Shown: one piece after another, positions 8,231 through 17,219 of the stretch
How the letters are laid out: every line of letters starts with the position of its first letter
Numbering within the stretch: position 1 is the first letter of the stretch
Origin: Trichomonas vaginalis G3
Taxonomy: Eukaryota > Parabasalia > Trichomonadida > Trichomonadidae
Direction of reading: 5' to 3'
Assembly: GCF_026262505.1 (NCBI RefSeq)
Contig: NC_067204.1
Span: 14,898,522-14,962,521 of the forward strand
Length of the DNA: 64,000 nt
Made by a program: the position numbers and the translations under genes
The notes under the pieces: model-generated
Databases searched by the model: none
Told to the model about the DNA's origin: nothing
The model's input: the letters and a program-made list of their open reading frames with translations, nothing else

Positions 8231-8300
8231 ATAACTGGGGTAGAAAAGAGGGTAGAAGACAGGTTAGATCTAACCTTCTACCCTAAAATATATTTTTATT
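8231..8300. repeat. dispersed hairpin cassette, inverted orientation
   Basis: GGTAGAAAAGAGGGTAGAAG, then the perfect 16-bp palindrome AGGTTAGATCTAACCT (8261-8276), then TCTACCCTAAAATATATTTT. It is the reverse orientation of the 6571-6820 copies, lying between two genes of the KilA-N cluster. Confidence 0.75.
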
Positions 8301-8365
8301 GAAAAATGACCAAATTTCATGAAATTTCTCTAGACCGACTTCCTTCGGGGTCGCCAAAACTCTAT

Positions 8366-8448
8366 GAAATCATGAATTTCCTTAAGATAGAAAAAATAAC
8401 GCTAATTTTATTTTTTTTTATTTTTTTATCCGGAATATAAAGACAGAT
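8366..8448 (+). promoter_or_regulatory. conserved KilA-N gene leader
   Basis: CATGAATTTCCTTAAGATAG with the following AAAAAATAA is identical to the block before 5886; it continues CGCTAATTTTATTTTTTTTT and ends AAAGACAGAT before the ATG at 8449. Confidence 0.65.
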
Positions 8449-9228
8449 ATGTCAACAACCGAGAACACAACAACTGCTATCGTTCATGAAGCTATAAATG
8501 AAGAATATGAGTGGGTTCAGTTTAACAAACAACTCCGTCTCATTCGTTCGGTCAAAGATGACATGTACCAAATGCAAAGTATTTTGACAGCATGTTTTGC
8601 TCCAGATACTAAGAAACCACAAGACTGGTTTAGGAACCAAAGCACACAAGAACTTTTGAGTGAGTTTGAACATGTAGAACTTAAAAAGATGTACCAAGAC
8701 AGACAAAACTTACCATCACATCTAAAAGGTATATATGTTCATAAGTTCCTAGTTAGTTCAATAGCAATGTGGGCTTCACCTCGCTATTCATGGTATGTTT
8801 GTAAACTTCTTGACGAACTTTGTACAAAGCAGAGAGAAGATATGATGAAAGAAGACAAAAACATACAGAAAAGAATACCGCGTTCAGTACCAAAAGGAAA
8901 GGAAAAGAACTATAAGTATATGATTTACACTGAAGAGATGGAAAATGAAGAAGACAGAGATATGGTTATGTTGCATTTAGTCAGAAGAAACAACAAAAGC
9001 TTTTACGACCTTGCTAAGATTTACAAATCTGACAGAAATTGGTTCTATCGCGAAAACTTACCGATTTCAATGACACCAAATGAAGATGTGAAACAAATAG
9101 TTCAAGATACGTTACCTCAAACACACTATGATATTAAAGGTTGTACAATACTTACCTTCAAAGAAGACTTACCGCTACTGAAAGAAAAAATAACAGAGTA
9201 TTTTGACAACTTCAAACAAGCAGAGTAA
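8449..9228 (+). CDS. KilA-N (Bro-type) DNA-binding protein, intact
   Basis: A 259-residue intact protein. Residues ~40-125 hold the KilA-N/MSV199-like segment, with LPSHLKGIYVHKFLVSSIAM and WASPRYSWYVCKLLDEL, the usual (I/Y)xHxxL..IAxWxSPxF pattern. The C-terminal half (KRIPRSVPKGKEKNYKYMIY, MVMLHLVRRNNKSFYDLAKI, DLPLLKEKITEYF) is highly conserved in the B2 copy at 55376-56202 and may correspond to the DUF3627-type tail seen with KilA-N in large DNA viruses. It probably acts as a DNA-binding regulator. This is the only undamaged gene of its type in element A. Confidence 0.78.
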   Translation: MSTTENTTTAIVHEAINEEYEWVQFNKQLRLIRSVKDDMYQMQSILTACFAPDTKKPQDWFRNQSTQELLSEFEHVELKKMYQDRQNLPSHLKGIYVHKFLVSSIAMWASPRYSWYVCKLLDELCTKQREDMMKEDKNIQKRIPRSVPKGKEKNYKYMIYTEEMENEEDRDMVMLHLVRRNNKSFYDLAKIYKSDRNWFYRENLPISMTPNEDVKQIVQDTLPQTHYDIKGCTILTFKEDLPLLKEKITEYFDNFKQAE

Positions 9229-9307
9229 ATGAACCATTTATTTTTGGTCTTGACTTCAGATGGCTCAGGTAGCTCTAGATGGTAAATTGTCTTGTCAAAT
9301 CCTTCTG

Positions 9308-9550
9308 GCATTCCAAGTCCTTCCTTCCGACATTCCAAGTCCTTCCTTCCGACATTCCAAGTCCTTCCTTCCGACAGGAAAAGTTTTTCTTTCCGACAGG
9401 AAAAGTTTTTCTTTCCGACAGGAAAAGTCCTTCCTTCCGACAGGAAAAGTTTTTCTTTCCGACAGGAAAAGTTTTTCTTTCCGACATTCCGAGTCCTTCC
9501 TTCCGACATTCCGAGTCCTTCCTTCCGACAGGAAAAGTCCTTCCTTCCGA
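9308..9550. repeat. 22-bp minisatellite (about 11 copies, two module types)
   Basis: Tandem 22-bp units beginning GACA. One module reads GACATTCCAAGTCCTTCCTT, the other GACAGGAAAAGTTTTTCTTT, in a shuffled order. The repeat keeps several frames open on both strands, giving false reading frames. It lies directly before the 25-residue ORF at 9565. Confidence 0.9.
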
Positions 9551-9564
9551 CAGGACACAAACGA

Positions 9565-9642
9565 ATGTCCCACGTACCACCAACCGAGTCCATTCCAAAG
9601 CCAGAAGAACCGAAAGCTGCAGAACCACAACAGACTTACTAA
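9565..9642 (+). CDS. 25-residue proline/glutamine-rich peptide, copy 1
   Basis: A short frame starting MSHVPPTESIPKPEEP and ending PQQTY. The ~105-bp segment containing it recurs at 10161-10277, where the frame is kept in spite of substitutions (start MSDVPLPE, same PKPEEP and PQQTY), which mildly supports coding. It could also be the C-terminal exon-like remnant of a larger gene. No function is known. Confidence 0.35.
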   Translation: MSHVPPTESIPKPEEPKAAEPQQTY

Positions 9643-9657
9643 GACTAAACACTTACA

Positions 9658-9756
9658 TTTTTCAAGCTTGCTTGGTTTGCACTTGCTGAGATATTCCTTC
9701 ACGGTTTCATTTACCTCAATTAGATAAATTGCTTCGTCTAAGGGGTCAAGCTCCAT
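9658..9756 (-). pseudogene. possible gene fragment starting MELDPLDEAIYLIEV
   Basis: A minus-strand start at 9756 gives ~33 residues of ordinary composition (MELDPLDEAIYLIEVNETVK) before the frame runs into the duplicated segment and the minisatellite. The true C-terminus appears lost. The family is unknown. Confidence 0.25.
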
Positions 9757-9767
9757 ACTGAGTCAGT

Positions 9768-10150
9768 ACAATATTGTACTTTTTCAAGACAATGTTGTAT
9801 AAATTCAGTACAATATTGTACTTTTTCAAGACAATGTTGTACTTTTTCAAGACAATGTTGTACTTTTTCAAGACAATATTGTACTTTTTCAGAACAATGT
9901 TGTACTTTTTCAGTACAATGTCTCTCAAATTTGAGTACGGCTGTACTTTTTCAGAACAAGTCTTGAACTTTTTCAGAACAATGTTGTACTTTTTCAGAAC
10001 AATGTTGTACTTTTTCAGAACAATGTTGTACTTTTTCAGAACAATGTTGTACTTTTTCAAGACAATGTTGTACTTTTTCAAGACAATGTTGTACTTTTTC
10101 AAGACAATATTGTACTTATTCAGTACAATATTATATTGTTTCAGAACAAA
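9768..10150. repeat. 21-bp minisatellite (about 17 copies)
   Basis: Tandem 21-bp units of the type GACAATGTTGTACTTTTTCA, with AAGACAA and AGAACAA variants; the array starts and ends near GTACAATATTGTAC-like palindromes. The unit length keeps frames open on both strands. A related unit occurs at 56338-56390 in element B2 in inverted orientation. Confidence 0.9.
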
Positions 10151-10170
10151 GACGGTTAAGACACAAACGA

Positions 10171-10248
10171 ATGTCCGACGTTCCTCTTCCTGAATGCCTT
10201 CCAAAGCCAGAAGAACCGACAGCCCCAGCACCACAACAGACTTACTAA
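10171..10248 (+). CDS. 25-residue proline/glutamine-rich peptide, copy 2
   Basis: Second copy of the duplicated peptide frame, starting MSDVPLPECLPKPEEP and ending PQQTY, directly before the 3' end of the packaging ATPase on the other strand. See 9565-9642 for the comparison. Confidence 0.35.
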   Translation: MSDVPLPECLPKPEEPTAPAPQQTY

Positions 10249-10267
10249 GACTAAACACTTAGATTTT

Positions 10268-11141
10268 TCAAGCTTGACTTTTTACAATTTGAACTTTGTT
10301 TGCGTAGATATGAATTCTGAAAGAAGTATGAGGGTCTTGTATGACTTTGTACTTCTCCCATAGTTCATGTCTGTCAAACTTACCTGCCATGGACTCTTTC
10401 ATAAGTTCCATGAAATCGTCTTCGGACAATCCGGGGAAAAGTACAATGTCAGTAAGTATTCTCTTTACATCCTTACTTAAACTCTTTGCTGTCTGTACAC
10501 AAATGACAACTGAGATGTTAAAGTGTCTGAGCTTCTTAAGAATTCGACACATGTCTTGTTCTCTGTTCTTAACAAAGGAATGAGAAGCAAAGTCATCTAA
10601 GATAAGAGACATCTATGAGGGTAAGTCTTCCAATCTAAGATTGCAATTTCTTCGAAATGTATTCTATCTCTTTCTGTTTGTTTCTGAAGTGTTTCTTCTC
10701 TAATATTCTCTGCATTTCCTCATTTGGGTCTTTAAACTTAGAATTTATATACTCATTTATAGCATTGTACTTCAAAACTCTTCTTTGGTACTTCTTTATC
10801 CAATCTAACAACTCAGAGTCTTTTTACATACTAACTTAGACTTTTTATAATATCTTTGAACGAATTTACGGTTTGATCGAATTGACCAGAGAAGTACTAC
10901 AAATGACTACTAACTCATAGAATGGGTTCTTCTCATCTAGTTCTTGTTGTTGTGCAGCCATTTTAAGATAAGTGAAAGTCTTACCCGACCCAGGTGGTGC
11001 GATTAACCTGTATACCATTCTGAGCAAATAGGAACTTGTCATGTATGGGTTTTATCTGAGCATTTTCTAACTTCCTCTTGTTCTTGTTTTAAAACATTCT
11101 CAAATTTCTTGTCAATGTCAGCAAAACTTTTTTTCTAACAT
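10268..11141 (-). pseudogene. FtsK/HerA-type (A32-like) DNA packaging ATPase (broken)
   Basis: The start is at 11141 on the minus strand. The Walker A motif APPGSGKT is read at about 11000-10975, and Walker B LILDDF in the last intact frame (10612-10268), which continues SVVICVQTAKSL and ends in the conserved tail. At least three frame changes lie between about 11130 and 10612. The family pumps DNA into the capsid and is a Polinton core gene. The B2 homologue is cut by the window end at 63698-64000. The order ATPase, then capsid genes, is usual for Polintons. Confidence 0.8.
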
Positions 11142-11178
11142 ATTTTTAGAAAAATTAAAATTTTTTATCTTTTTGAAA

Positions 11179-11630
11179 ATGTCTAGCGATTTCGCTATCT
11201 ATATTCGAGACAAGCTTTTCGACAGCAAAACATCTGTAGACCATAAAATCTTACATAGTGTAAACAAGAAAGGTGAATTTGTTTCTAAAGTTCTGTTTCT
11301 GGAATATGACAAGAACCATAAAACATTACAAAGAGCAGTCTTAAAATTTGTCAATGACAGACTTGTTGACAGAGATGACACCGATTGGAAAGATGAAGTC
11401 CAACAAAAGTTCTTAGAATGCAAAGAAGACACATGCGCTGTTCTTGAAGATGAAATAGGAAACAGAATAGAGAGCTATTAAAGGACAAAGAACTTTTACA
11501 TAAATATGGTTCTGAGAAATTTGACATAACTCCACCAGAGAAGAAGAAGAAGAGAGAAAAGAAAGAAAAGAAAGTAGAAGAGAAGAAAGAACCTGAACCA
11601 GTTCCAGAGAAGGTGAGATATGACATGTAA
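11179..11630 (+). pseudogene. unidentified element protein with lysine/glutamate-rich tail (frameshift)
   Basis: The start at 11179 (MSSDFAIYIRDKLF) follows TTTTTATCTTTTTGAAA. The frame stops at 11481, but the next frame continues from about 11470 with KELLHKYGSEKFDI and a highly charged tail (EKKKKREKKEKKVEEK) to 11630, so one indel near 11470 splits the gene. The residues before it form a compact alpha/beta-looking domain without recognised motifs. It lies head to head with the ATPase. Confidence 0.5.
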
Positions 11631-11645
11631 AAATAAAATTTTATT

Positions 11646-12066
11646 TTAGAACATTTCTGGGTCAATGTCAATGTTCTCTTCCTCTTTAGGAGCAAACACT
11701 GGCTTAGACTCTAAAATCTTTTTTACCTAATTTACCTTGAACTTCAACTATCTTAGACTCATAATATTCATAGTCGTCTGCTTTCTTTGGTTCATAAGGT
11801 ATAAAAGTTTGTATGCTTTGCCTTTCTTCGAGTTTTGAGAACTTTCTGTCAAAATTTTCTTTGACTGCTAACAAACCTTCTATGTCTAAGTCTTCAAATT
11901 TCGCACCATTTTTAGTCACAATAGCAAACTTAACTGGTTCGATGTTCCAAACTTTGTCAAATTAGACTTTTTCAAAATTGTAGAAGTAAACATTCAATAT
12001 GCGAATGGAGCTAACTTATCTTTGACTTCTGTCATGTACTTGTTGACTGAAATATATTTCGTCATC
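11646..12066 (-). pseudogene. unidentified element protein (frameshifted)
   Basis: The start at 12066 (MTKYISVNKYMTEVKDKLAP) is followed by frame changes near 12000-11960; the middle is FEDLDIEGLLAVKENFDRKF and KKADDYEYYESKIVEVQGK, and a last shift near 11715 leads to an acidic tail PKEEENIDIDPEMF. It converges on 11179-11630 with 15 bp between the stops. The family is unknown; the size and place between ATPase and capsid genes suggest a virion component. Confidence 0.45.
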
Positions 12067-12095
12067 TTTTCTATCGGATAAAAAAATATTTTTTT

Positions 12096-12693
12096 TTAAA
12101 AACGTTTTAAAATGGTAATGCCATATAGCTTCTTGAATTTGTTAAGAAGTATTTTAACGCATTTTCCATCTGTATCTCTAGCGTTTACAAAAGCATAGTC
12201 TTCCTTAGTAAAACATACTTGTAATTTTCTATAGTTTACGCCGGTATAAAAGTAGAAAGAGTCTTGTTCTTCGCTATAGTAGTAAAAACTCCAACGTATG
12301 CTTACCATAGTCTGTAATTTCAATTGTTTCATCTTCTAGTTCGTCGACAAATTCGAATACAATATCTCGAAATTTGCTTTTGTTCTTATTGTTTTCAGAA
12401 CGAGTAACCCAACGTAAATTTTCAAGTCTATTGTCGTTTCTTATATGGTTTATATGGTCTACAAAAGGTAGATTGTTAGGGTTCGGTATAAAATGAGTTG
12501 CAATGACAACATGTTTAAGATAGCGTTTTCCACCAATCCTCATCCTAGCATATCCGTTATTTTGCTCCCATTCGCTTAAAACTCTTTTTGTCTTTTTGTT
12601 TCTGACTTCAAATGACTCACAACAGTGAATTTCATATTTCTCATCTAACAAACAAGTTTCCCAACGGTCCTTTCCAACAAACTCAGCGTACAT
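12096..12693 (-). pseudogene. HNH homing-type endonuclease, inverted second copy (frameshift)
   Basis: The start at 12693 (MYAEFVGKDRWETCLLDEKY) is open through the HNH core (LPFVDHINHIRNDNRLENLR) to a frame change near 12290, after which the C-terminal module runs to 12096. It is about 95% identical by eye to 4222-4807 in opposite orientation, so the two form a ~600-bp inverted repeat 7.3 kb apart that could pair or recombine. The N-terminus here is intact where the other copy is shifted. Confidence 0.75.
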
Positions 12694-12699
12694 TTCAAA

Positions 12700-12812
12700 T
12701 AAAATAAAAAAATATTTTTTTTGAAAAAATGTTTTATTCCATGCAATGTTTTACTTCTCATCTGTAACAAACAAGTTTCCCAACAGTCTTTTCCAACAAA
12801 CTCAGCGTACAT
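12700..12812 (-). other. second HNH 5'-end remnant
   Basis: A partial copy of the HNH start (from 12812) with the same A/T spacer (AAAACATTTTTTCAAAAAAA) before the full copy as seen at 4097-4221. Both HNH loci therefore carry the same partial-plus-full structure. Confidence 0.55.
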
Positions 12813-12857
12813 TTCAAATAAAATAAAAAAAGATTTTTTTTATTCTTGAGCTATTTT

Positions 12858-13663
12858 TTATTCTTGAGCTATTTGTTGTTCTTGAGCTATTTGTTGCATT
12901 TGTTGTTCTTGAGCTATTTGTTGTTGAAGTTGTTCTTGTAGTACAATACTTTCACCAGTTGCATCTTCCAATTCGAAACTTTCTGCCGTCATTGACAAAT
13001 ACATAGGACATAAAAGTTTTACAGGAACAAAGTTTGCGTCGACTAAGGTTAAGTTTATGTTTGCTAAAGTGTTTGAGTTCACTAAAGCTGAAAACTCTGC
13101 ATTCGAATGAACAATAGGCAAACCAGCAGAGAAAGTGTTGTTTATACGCATGAGTATCTTTTGGTCATAGTAGTTTCTGTCGATATTCGAATAGCACTTT
13201 GAACCTAAGTTTGAAACAATATATAAAATAGGTGTACTTAAAGTCAATGGAACAGACAAACCTTGTATGACACCTTTTCCTGTTATAGGAAACTGTTGGT
13301 AGTAAAAACCAGATATAAGTTTTGTATTATAGCTCATATCGTTTATAGTAAACTCAGTCGGACATCCAAACATAATGAAACCTGCTCTAGTTGCAGCACA
13401 TGTTACATCCGTCCTTAAAGTATTAAATAAGTCAACAAAACCTGTTGGTGGTATATCTGAGTAAGTATCTTCAAAGGAGTATTTTTTACCATTCACAACA
13501 CAAAGTCTTCTGGTGTCAAAAGAGCAAAACAGGCTTTAGTCGTCATTGTGTTTAAGGTTAGTTTACAATATCGTCCTTGAGGACTTTGTAAGTTTGTTGT
13601 TATAGAATTATATGACTCAGGGTTTTTAGTCGTAATAGTATAAACCATTATGTCTTCTGCCAT
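12858..13663 (-). pseudogene. minor capsid (penton-like) candidate (frameshift)
   Basis: The start at 13663 (MAEDIMVYTITTKNPESYNS) is in a frame that stops at about 13490; the body resumes one base out (NGKKYSFEDTYSDIPP) and runs to 12858. The C-terminal pattern ANINLTLVDANFVPVKLL, then PMYLSMTAESFE, matches FRLVDFQGEPVELKAPVRM in the B2 gene 61640-62400. The very end is a Q-rich repeat (QQQIAQEQQ). Its ATG abuts the stop of the preceding minus-strand gene with no gap. The position beside the MCP fits a Polinton minor capsid protein. Confidence 0.55.
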
Positions 13664-14246
13664 TTACTTAGCAAATAATTTTAATGAAATGTTGTGGTCG
13701 TCAAATATTTTTATAACGTCTGGGAAACTATACTTTAAGTTCAACGTTTCACCTCCTTTCATAACGTATATCTTGTCAATGACATTATATGAAACACCAC
13801 AGCAACTAATGTCGGGTTCTATTTCTTTGATGTTTATATCGTCTGCCTCTGTCAAAAGTTTCAATAGTTCTTTCAAAACTTCATGAGGTGCAATGACATA
13901 TGAGTTCACTTTTACAGGGTTGTGCTCAACCAAGTTTAACATTATACCCAAAGCCTGACAAATCTTCTCCTGAGTTTGAAGTTTGTTTTCAGTTGTGGTA
14001 GTCGTTTCGAATATCTGCAACAGAACTTAAGTCTCTGCTAACTTCAGGATATGTTGGTTGTTCTTTTACAGGAACTATTGTTATACCATCTTCGTCTTCG
14101 TATGGTTTCCCCACTTCAACATCTCTTTCTTTGACATTGACAACAACACTTTGACTGTTTGTTTGAGTTGGTGAATTTAACTTCACATCTGCCACCGCCA
14201 TTAAACCTTTTGAAACACTCACGCTTCTATTTTTCGGAAATGACAT
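13664..14246 (-). pseudogene. conserved element protein with CCG motif (frameshift)
   Basis: The start at 14246 (MSFPKNRSVSVSKGLMAVAD) is fixed by the 18-bp divergent spacer; a frame change near 14005 separates it from the C-terminal half (ICQALGIMLNLVEHNPVK, EIEPDISCCGVSYNVIDKIY). The C-terminal EPDISCCG region matches DPEIECCG in the B2 gene 62663-63162, so this family is conserved between lineages and always neighbours a minor capsid-like gene. The function is unknown. Confidence 0.55.
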
Positions 14247-14264
14247 TTTACTTAGAATAAAAAG
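14247..14264. promoter_or_regulatory. 18-bp divergent promoter/leader
   Basis: TTTACTTAGAATAAAAAG lies between opposite start codons at 14246 and 14265. The length and the AGAATAAAA block are the same as at 95-112. Confidence 0.5.
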
Positions 14265-14684
14265 ATGGACGTATTCGAGTATCTCTTCGAATTGAAGCAG
14301 AACAAAGTTTACACACACAAACAATACAAGTTCATTGACAGAATAGTTCTTTACACAAACAATGGAAAATGTTATAGAATAGCAATATTTGCTGAACCAA
14401 AATATTTTCATAAAGCAAAGAAAGTTGGTATAACTGAAATGGTGAAAGTTCTTGAAGCAGACAAAAATATAACTTCAAAACTTACAGATATTTCTAAAGG
14501 TAAGTTTATAATACAATACTATGTCAAAACTGGCGTACTGTCAATATTTGACGGAGAGAAGTCAGTTCAAGAACAACTTACTGACCTGCTGCCAAAATCT
14601 GCTCGATGGAAGCTGTCGTTATGCCAATCTGAGGAGCCCCAGCAGGTTTCATCGAACGAATCTTCAAAAGAGCATCTTCCGTGA
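14265..14684 (+). CDS. unidentified element protein overlapping MCP 3' end
   Basis: 139 residues starting MDVFEYLFELKQNKVYTHKQ. Residues up to ~105 are of ordinary composition (GKCYRIAIFAEPKYFHKAKK). The last ~35 residues are antisense to the MCP C-terminus (14578-14684) and look like read-through, so the original stop was probably lost to an indel near 14575. No family is recognised. Confidence 0.5.
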   Translation: MDVFEYLFELKQNKVYTHKQYKFIDRIVLYTNNGKCYRIAIFAEPKYFHKAKKVGITEMVKVLEADKNITSKLTDISKGKFIIQYYVKTGVLSIFDGEKSVQEQLTDLLPKSARWKLSLCQSEEPQQVSSNESSKEHLP

Positions 14685-16185
14685 AAAGTGCTATTGGTTT
14701 TGTAAACTTCTTTGCTTTCAATTCATTTGGACCGTCTCTGTCACCAGTATATTGTATTTGAACTGTACCAACAGTTGAAATACCACCCATAAAGTCTTCT
14801 GAGTCAGCAAATGGAATGCCAAGCCAAAAGTTTGAACGGTCTCCATTTGTATATTGAGTGTTTTGAGCTCCTGTATGGGTCCATACTTTCACATATGGCA
14901 TAATAGAACTTTGCATTTCAGGGTTAATGGTTGTTGTGAAGTTGTTGTTAAAGTTCATAGCATCTAATGTCAAGTTGTATGACCTCATATCCTCAACTGT
15001 AGAATATTCTTCTCTTGGATAGTATTTGCCATCTATGTTTATATGATATTTAATACCAGGGTTGTAGAAGCAAGAATAGTCATTTATAGTTCGTCTGAAC
15101 AGTACAAACATAGTATCTGCATGTTTCATTGCAGTTGTTAAAGCAATATCTGTTCTTGCACCTGGGTCAGCACTTTGGTTTCCAACTTCACCTGCAAAGT
15201 CTTTGACAGATATTTGGTGTATAGGGAACATAAGTGGAACTGCAATATATTTGGCAGCTAAAGCATTTGAAATATCTGGGTCCAACATATAGACTGCAAG
15301 TCTGCTTTCTATTCTCTTGCATTCAAACCTTTCGCATGTGAACTTAACTGGGTCCCAAGCAGTTCCAGCAGCATTGAAGTAGTAGTTTACTTCAGTGTTG
15401 AGGTTTGAGAAACCAAAGTCTAAGTCAACTTTGTCTTTGCAAAATTCGGCGAATGACGTTTGATTTGCTCCCTTTACGTCTGTAAGAGTGAATGGGTCTT
15501 GTGTTGGTGCAATGACTAAGTTATTTTTGCTTGGAGTAAGTTCGATAGAAATTTTTCCTGCCCAGTTTGGCAAGTATCTTAAAAACCTGAAGATGAGGAA
15601 AGATGACAAAGGAACTCTAAGTTTCAGTTTTACTTTGGTTACTGCTGCTGCAGTTTGTCCAGAAAGGTCAACATAAACTCCTGGAACGTTAGGGTCAAGT
15701 CTTCTTATTTTCTCAATAGTTGCATACTGGTCTGTTTGTTCTCTAGCTTGTGGTTGTACTGAGTTTCTTAAAGCGAACCATTCATAGTTTGCCCATGTTA
15801 CTGTTTGAACTAAGTCAGAGTTAGAATATATCTTATATCCCATGAAAACTTCTGGAGCATATTGGTATCCGACATAGAAAATTCCATTGCAACCTTTCTT
15901 GTCAGACAACTTGGCAGAAGGTTTTATTTCAATGTCTTGTTCCACGTATAAGAAAGAGTTGTCAATAGAAATTATATGAAACCTGTCGCAAGCAATATCT
16001 ACTGTTGTTGAAGAACCTTCTCCAAACTCACCTACGTTTCCATAAGAAACAGCAGTTGTATATTCGTAAGTTCCAGGAACTATTTCTGACCTTCTAATGG
16101 CATTGTCGCATTCGTTATACCATTCGGAAACATTTCCATTCATAGCATCCAAAACTGTTGGCGTTATATTCTGAGCGGCGTACAT
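14578..16185 (-). CDS. major capsid protein, double jelly-roll type, intact
   Basis: 535 residues, intact. The region FLIFRFLRYLPNWAGKISIE (centred near residue 200) is typical of Polinton and related double-jelly-roll capsid proteins; the B2 gene has FIPAFAGNIQLKVKFSSD at the corresponding place. The long strand-rich sequence, its length and its location near ATPase and minor capsid candidates support the call. It forms the hexon-like capsomers of an icosahedral shell. It is the best evidence that element A was a virus and not only a transposon. A fold prediction would confirm the two jelly rolls. Confidence 0.8.
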   Translation of the reverse strand: MYAAQNITPTVLDAMNGNVSEWYNECDNAIRRSEIVPGTYEYTTAVSYGNVGEFGEGSSTTVDIACDRFHIISIDNSFLYVEQDIEIKPSAKLSDKKGCNGIFYVGYQYAPEVFMGYKIYSNSDLVQTVTWANYEWFALRNSVQPQAREQTDQYATIEKIRRLDPNVPGVYVDLSGQTAAAVTKVKLKLRVPLSSFLIFRFLRYLPNWAGKISIELTPSKNNLVIAPTQDPFTLTDVKGANQTSFAEFCKDKVDLDFGFSNLNTEVNYYFNAAGTAWDPVKFTCERFECKRIESRLAVYMLDPDISNALAAKYIAVPLMFPIHQISVKDFAGEVGNQSADPGARTDIALTTAMKHADTMFVLFRRTINDYSCFYNPGIKYHINIDGKYYPREEYSTVEDMRSYNLTLDAMNFNNNFTTTINPEMQSSIMPYVKVWTHTGAQNTQYTNGDRSNFWLGIPFADSEDFMGGISTVGTVQIQYTGDRDGPNELKAKKFTKPIALFTEDALLKIRSMKPAGAPQIGITTASIEQILAAGQ

Positions 16186-16217
16186 TTCATATGAGTAAAA
16201 ATATAGAATAGTTGGAT

Positions 16218-17219
16218 TTATATGTCATAATAGAACCCACTCCGACCAAGCTTTACTTTCTTCCTGACTGAGTTTTTAACTCTTCTTTTTCCTTCATTGC
16301 CCTCTGCTTGAAGTTGTTGCATCTTTGCATTATGTTCATCTAGTATGTTGCAAATTTCCCATGTCCTTTTTGCCTTTTGGCTCTGGTCGCCCATCTCAGG
16401 TAACCTATATCCTAGAAGAGTTTGTCATAGTTTGTATTTGAGTCGTCGCTTATTGTTTGCATGACTCTGTCCTGAGTTTCTGGTTCAAGCTCTTCAAACA
16501 GTGCCTGTCCATATGGAATAAGCTCGTTTCCAAATATATGTTTTTGTAGCCATTCTGGTTTTCTTTCCATGTTACCAACTATATCTTTGTGAATGGGAAA
16601 GCTTTTACCCAATCTTTCAGTCTTGCGTCATTTATTTCTGTAGTTGGTTTTATTTTGTCAAGGAACATGTTTTTCAATACTAACATTTCATTTGGTACTG
16701 TCCATTTGAGTTTTCTTAAATATTCATCCCTTCTCGATTCATTGTCTGCAAAGTAAGTTTTTATGACATTTTGTAAACTTTCGTTTGCAAGGTCATGTAC
16801 AATAGGTTCTCTTCCTTCTCTCTCCCTAACTTTCTTTCTAAACTCTTCACCAAATATACCATCTTTATGGTTCTGTGTAGTTCTTTGAGATAAATGTTCT
16901 AGAACGTCAGGTGTTATATTTCCATCAGCCATGTTCATTTCATACTGGTCCAAAATATCTGCATGTTTCATATCTTTCAATGGCATTAAAGCCGCGCTTA
17001 AAATACCAGCTATATCTGGTTCACCATTGACTTCCATTGCGTCTACAACTTCTTGGAATTGAGGTTGTAAGTTTATGAACCACCTATCTGGGTTAGCTTT
17101 ATGACCCCATCTCATTGTAGTTCCATCGTCTGCAGAAACAAAAGTAGGTTTGTTTCCATCTTGGTTAGGTTCTGAATGAACTTTAAACAATGTTTCATTT
17201 CTATATGTTTTCTTGAAAT
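16218..17219 (-). pseudogene. C-terminal part of a long virion-type gene (frameshifted)
   Basis: The main open frame (17190-16579) lacks an ATG at its beginning (its first codon is TTG) and is open up to the stop of 17220-18962, so it is probably the continuation of that gene after an indel. It contains TMRWGHKANPDRWFINLQPQ and DILDQYEMNMADGNITPDVL. Frame changes near 16600 and 16415 lead to a basic tail (KRRVKNSVRKKVKLGRSGFY) ending at 16218, just ahead of the MCP. I found no protease triad. The function is unknown. Confidence 0.45.

Noticed and set aside
9126-9756. Several long frames on both strands with FRQEKFFFP- or GRKDLECRKEG-type repeats
   Set aside because: All arise from the 22-bp minisatellite; no conserved start, leader or homologue supports any of them.
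9746-10258. Minus-strand 170-codon frame with YNIVLKK repeats
   Set aside because: Translation of the 21-bp minisatellite, which is divisible by three and so stays open in several frames.
13664-17190. Adenain-type maturation protease
   Set aside because: I looked for a His...Asp/Glu...Gln...Cys order in the unassigned capsid-region frames here and in B2 and found no convincing candidate.
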